A stretch of DNA of 64,000 nucleotides from Flagellimonas maritima (GTDB lineage: Bacteria > Bacteroidota > Bacteroidia > Flavobacteriales > Flavobacteriaceae): contig NZ_CP030104.1 in assembly GCF_003269425.1 (NCBI RefSeq), positions 248,001-312,000 of the forward strand. Direction: 5' to 3'. The position numbers were made by a program, and so were the translations under genes. Each line of letters opens with the position of its first letter. Positions within the stretch are counted from its first letter, which is position 1. The notes under the pieces are model-generated. The model was given only the letters and a program-made list of their open reading frames with translations, had not been told where the DNA came from and searched no databases. This document shows, one piece after another, positions 62,701 to 64,000 of the stretch.

Positions 62701-64000
62701 CCATTTTGGTCTCTAGCGGTTAATATGATACTTTGATTGGTACCATTATCGATAACCTCAAATGTGTTGCTTGTTTGGAAATTGGTACCATCAAACTGCG
62801 GTGTACCATCATTCATACTATAGGTGTAAGGTCCTGTCCCAGTTGCTGTGCCCGATCCATCCCCATTTGTATCTGTAAAAATTGTGATGTTTGCAGTACT
62901 AAACTGATTACTTGATGGGTTACAGCTAAATTCTGTGTTAATGGCATTGACCGACAATAATGTAGGCTCGCTGATAATAATATCAGTTGAACGGTCTGTA
63001 CATCCTCTATCGGACACAACTTCTACCTGATAGGTGTCGGGTGCTAAATTATCGAATAAAGGAGAGCCCTGAGGTCCTGCAATCACCGTTGAGCTTGCTC
63101 CATCGTACAATATATAGTTTATAGGTGTGTCCGTATCACTCCCAGGTTGTAATTCTATAGCTATTGTTCCGTTATTTGCTCCGTTACATGTAATGTCCGT
63201 ACTTGGAGTAGCTGTAATTACCGGTGTATCTACCGTTGATACATTTACAACTGCTTCATCCGAACATAGGGGTGACGTATTGGAATCCAAATCGGTTACC
63301 AATATATTGTAATCACCGGGCAATACATTATTGAATATGTTGGAACTTTGTGGAGGGCCAATATCGGTCAAAGTCGCATCGTCCCGTAATTGATATCTAA
63401 AGTTACCACTACCCCCTGTAGTATTTACCTCGATAACACCATCACCAGCATTACAAGTGGGGAACGAGGTTGCATCAGCAGTAATAGCAAAGAAATCAAA
63501 AACTTCTGCCGTAACTGTATTTGTACATCCATTACCATCTCTAACCGTGATGATATAACTTCCTGGGTTTGGCACAACAAAGTTTACATTACTTTGGAAG
63601 CCACTCCCAATATTATACTCAAAAGTCTCTTCTGGAAGCCCCGACCCTGTGGACAATGGAGCTGTTACTTCAATTTGATAGCCACTTACCGCGGTACATT
63701 GATTGGTTACATCAATAGTTGGTGTAGGCACTCCCGCATCTTGCGTAATTGTTGCTGTTGTTAAAGCGGTACAGCCGTTGGCATCTTGGACATAAAAGTC
63801 ATAATCGCCAGGATATGGACCTGCAACTTCAAAAGTGGTATCAGCTGAAAAAGTTGTGGGTGCAGGGTCTCCCGTAGGTACAAACGCATAGGTGAACGGA
63901 GCAGTTCCACCAAAGCCTCTAACTGTTACAAAAGCCCCTGCATTACAGGTTGCTGCAACATTATTATCTATAATGATAGAAGGTGAACTAAAACCTATAA
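59733..64000 (-). CDS. Giant SprB-repeat surface protein with gliding-type T9SS tail, N-terminus missing
   Basis: The frame is open from the stop at 59733 through the right edge, giving more than 1420 residues; a GTG at 63731 is only an internal codon because coding sequence of the same repeat type continues past it. The protein consists of 80-100-residue beta repeats with the SprB pattern: ITCNGANNGTIAI, CFNGNDGEISLEI, CAGDTNGQIIIEASGGTG ... YDVIIQDDLGCTITRTVEITQP. The C-terminus (TPDGDSLNDFWRIGNSEF, KIYDRYGRVVA, GWDGTYEGSELPTGDYWY) is the gliding-motility-associated, type B T9SS sorting domain. SprB-like proteins are cell-surface adhesins moved by the gliding machinery or used to bind surfaces and polysaccharides. 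Cysteine pairs recur in each repeat. Confidence 0.92.
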   Translation of the reverse strand, partial: IGFSSPSIIIDNNVAATCNAGAFVTVRGFGGTAPFTYAFVPTGDPAPTTFSADTTFEVAGPYPGDYDFYVQDANGCTALTTATITQDAGVPTPTIDVTNQCTAVSGYQIEVTAPLSTGSGLPEETFEYNIGSGFQSNVNFVVPNPGSYIITVRDGNGCTNTVTAEVFDFFAITADATSFPTCNAGDGVIEVNTTGGSGNFRYQLRDDATLTDIGPPQSSNIFNNVLPGDYNILVTDLDSNTSPLCSDEAVVNVSTVDTPVITATPSTDITCNGANNGTIAIELQPGSDTDTPINYILYDGASSTVIAGPQGSPLFDNLAPDTYQVEVVSDRGCTDRSTDIIISEPTLLSVNAINTEFSCNPSSNQFSTANITIFTDTNGDGSGTATGTGPYTYSMNDGTPQFDGTNFQTSNTFEVIDNGTNQSIILTARDQNGCEETATVNINTPTDITFTYNVSEITCDTSGTGVSPGSITIIINEGAGDYQVEILPLGSEAPRSSSGTDRVIWPISTPGDYIFAVTDVGNGGCSYLTATVNMPEYNNIEAIIAEVGPVTCFNGNDGEISLEINNYSGQYNYEVFSRDNSGVETTTGVTGSFDTNAPISSPEIITGLPAGNLVVRVEALNTPFCDVVSNVTTVRSPDRPLTVATIQTAEVTCNVPGLGEITATGDGGWGTYQYQLIAPDGATVLVDYPNTNPVFDNLSEGIGYTINVRDLEGCESSITQDLLLPDPITADIRIVQGLACNNDNNGIIEVHNEIGGQGPGNYLYQLNRITDGTNSGLQTTPTFANLSAGEYRITIFDGWNCEGQTALIEIRDPEIVVAELVELQPPGCGDVGRMELRITNPEAGVSYFYRRSGTSDIFEPFSTIDPLATSVEIPEDITIDPGPFQYDVQNSNGCPSERSNQISLDPAAPLVINLDLTNATINCAGEATGIIRSEAFGGIGSYVYTLVNNDLGSAANGGVPNPPIATDIVPNGGPQASGIFRNLNPGTYYVYAQSGGCEAISTPIVITPKPPLVLDYLEAVPVICAGDTNGQIIIEASGGTGQIRYSISDTLSEFFEGDDPSNPNRKTFNDLSPRTYDVIIQDDLGCTITRTVEITQPMELVAAVASTTPEICLGDGDGTLTLSVSGGTAPYYTSVNSTDDADFVQNDTFFFDNLNGGETYVIFVRDENGCQTNVIADIGVGIELMAEPIVEYGCDGIFPNSTATVAITDSSLLPNLLFSLDVEDINLATDQRTYGDLAAGEHTVYIYHQNGCVTFVEFEIDEYEPLILEAEKTGPNEITAIATGGFGGYEYFFQEESFGETNVFTTVEDSNINIMVRDQNGCVAMLVMPFDFDGMPEMPDFFTPDGDSLNDFWRIGNSEFFPNLEVKIYDRYGRVVAILDEVKGWDGTYEGSELPTGDYWYVVNANDEDKQQFVGHFTLYR

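Noticed and set aside
63731..63733. A GTG as the start of the SprB-repeat protein
   Set aside because: The same frame continues with the same repeat type to the right edge (for example a DANGCTALTTATITQ segment), so the real start is outside the window.
1..64000. CRISPR arrays, rRNA genes and complete insertion sequences
   Set aside because: I saw no regularly spaced repeats, no rRNA-like stretches and no transposase gene.

Overview
The window looks like the chromosome of a marine flavobacterium (phylum Bacteroidota, probably Flavobacteriaceae). The evidence is an AT-rich background, a type IX secretion (T9SS) sorting domain on one large exported enzyme, a SprB-repeat adhesin with a gliding-motility-type C-terminal domain, sulfatase and glycoside hydrolase genes of the algal-polysaccharide type, a DASH cryptochrome, and a promoter fitting the TTTG-N19-TAnnTTTG pattern of this phylum. 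Genus cannot be settled from the sequence alone.

Layout. (1) 1-12.9 kb is a polysaccharide-degradation block: a mutarotase-like protein (cut by the left edge), a sulfatase and a GH38 alpha-mannosidase in one minus-strand operon; an NCS1-like permease with a tiny membrane protein; a GH43 enzyme; and a 1466-residue T9SS-exported hydrolase with carbohydrate-binding modules. No SusC/SusD pair lies inside the window. (2) 13.2-17.6 kb holds a DUF2383-type stress protein, a possible MITE-like inverted repeat, and three unfamiliar membrane or exported proteins, one with a FAM20/HipA-like kinase signature. (3) 17.7-22.2 kb is a four-gene glycosyltransferase operon joined by ATGA overlaps, facing an AraC regulator. 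(4) 22.4-37.3 kb is mixed: MOSC protein, FAD/NAD-binding protein, two adjacent photolyase/cryptochrome genes, an alpha/beta hydrolase, a GntA-like heme N-hydroxylase next to a DUF1989 protein, several small proteins missed by length cut-offs, a broken AraC gene, a LysE-type exporter and an endo/exonuclease/phosphatase protein.

(5) 37.7-59.1 kb is a genomic island in the 3' end of tRNA-Pro(GGG). A 19-base copy of the tRNA end marks the left edge and a truncated, frameshifted tyrosine recombinase sits beside the tRNA. Left of the left att copy lies a second, older copy of the integrase start, its upstream repeats and a tRNA-type terminator, pointing to two successive integrations at the same tRNA. 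The island carries a nearly complete type II secretion/type IV pilus-like machine in two divergent arms: the pseudopilin, prepilin peptidase, GspE, secretin, GspL-like and GspM-like genes on the plus strand, and GspF, three minor pseudopilins, a PilP/GspC-like protein and two lipoproteins on the minus strand. Between the arms is a pair of very large Rhs/YD-repeat proteins with Sec signal peptides and a small membrane-anchored protein placed like an immunity gene. The natural reading, which is inference, is a mobile secretion system that carries its own Rhs effector through the outer membrane with a T2SS-like machine rather than T6SS or T9SS. This is the most interesting object in the window.

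(6) After the tRNA comes a small unknown gene and the 3' part of a giant SprB-repeat surface protein, still open at the right edge.
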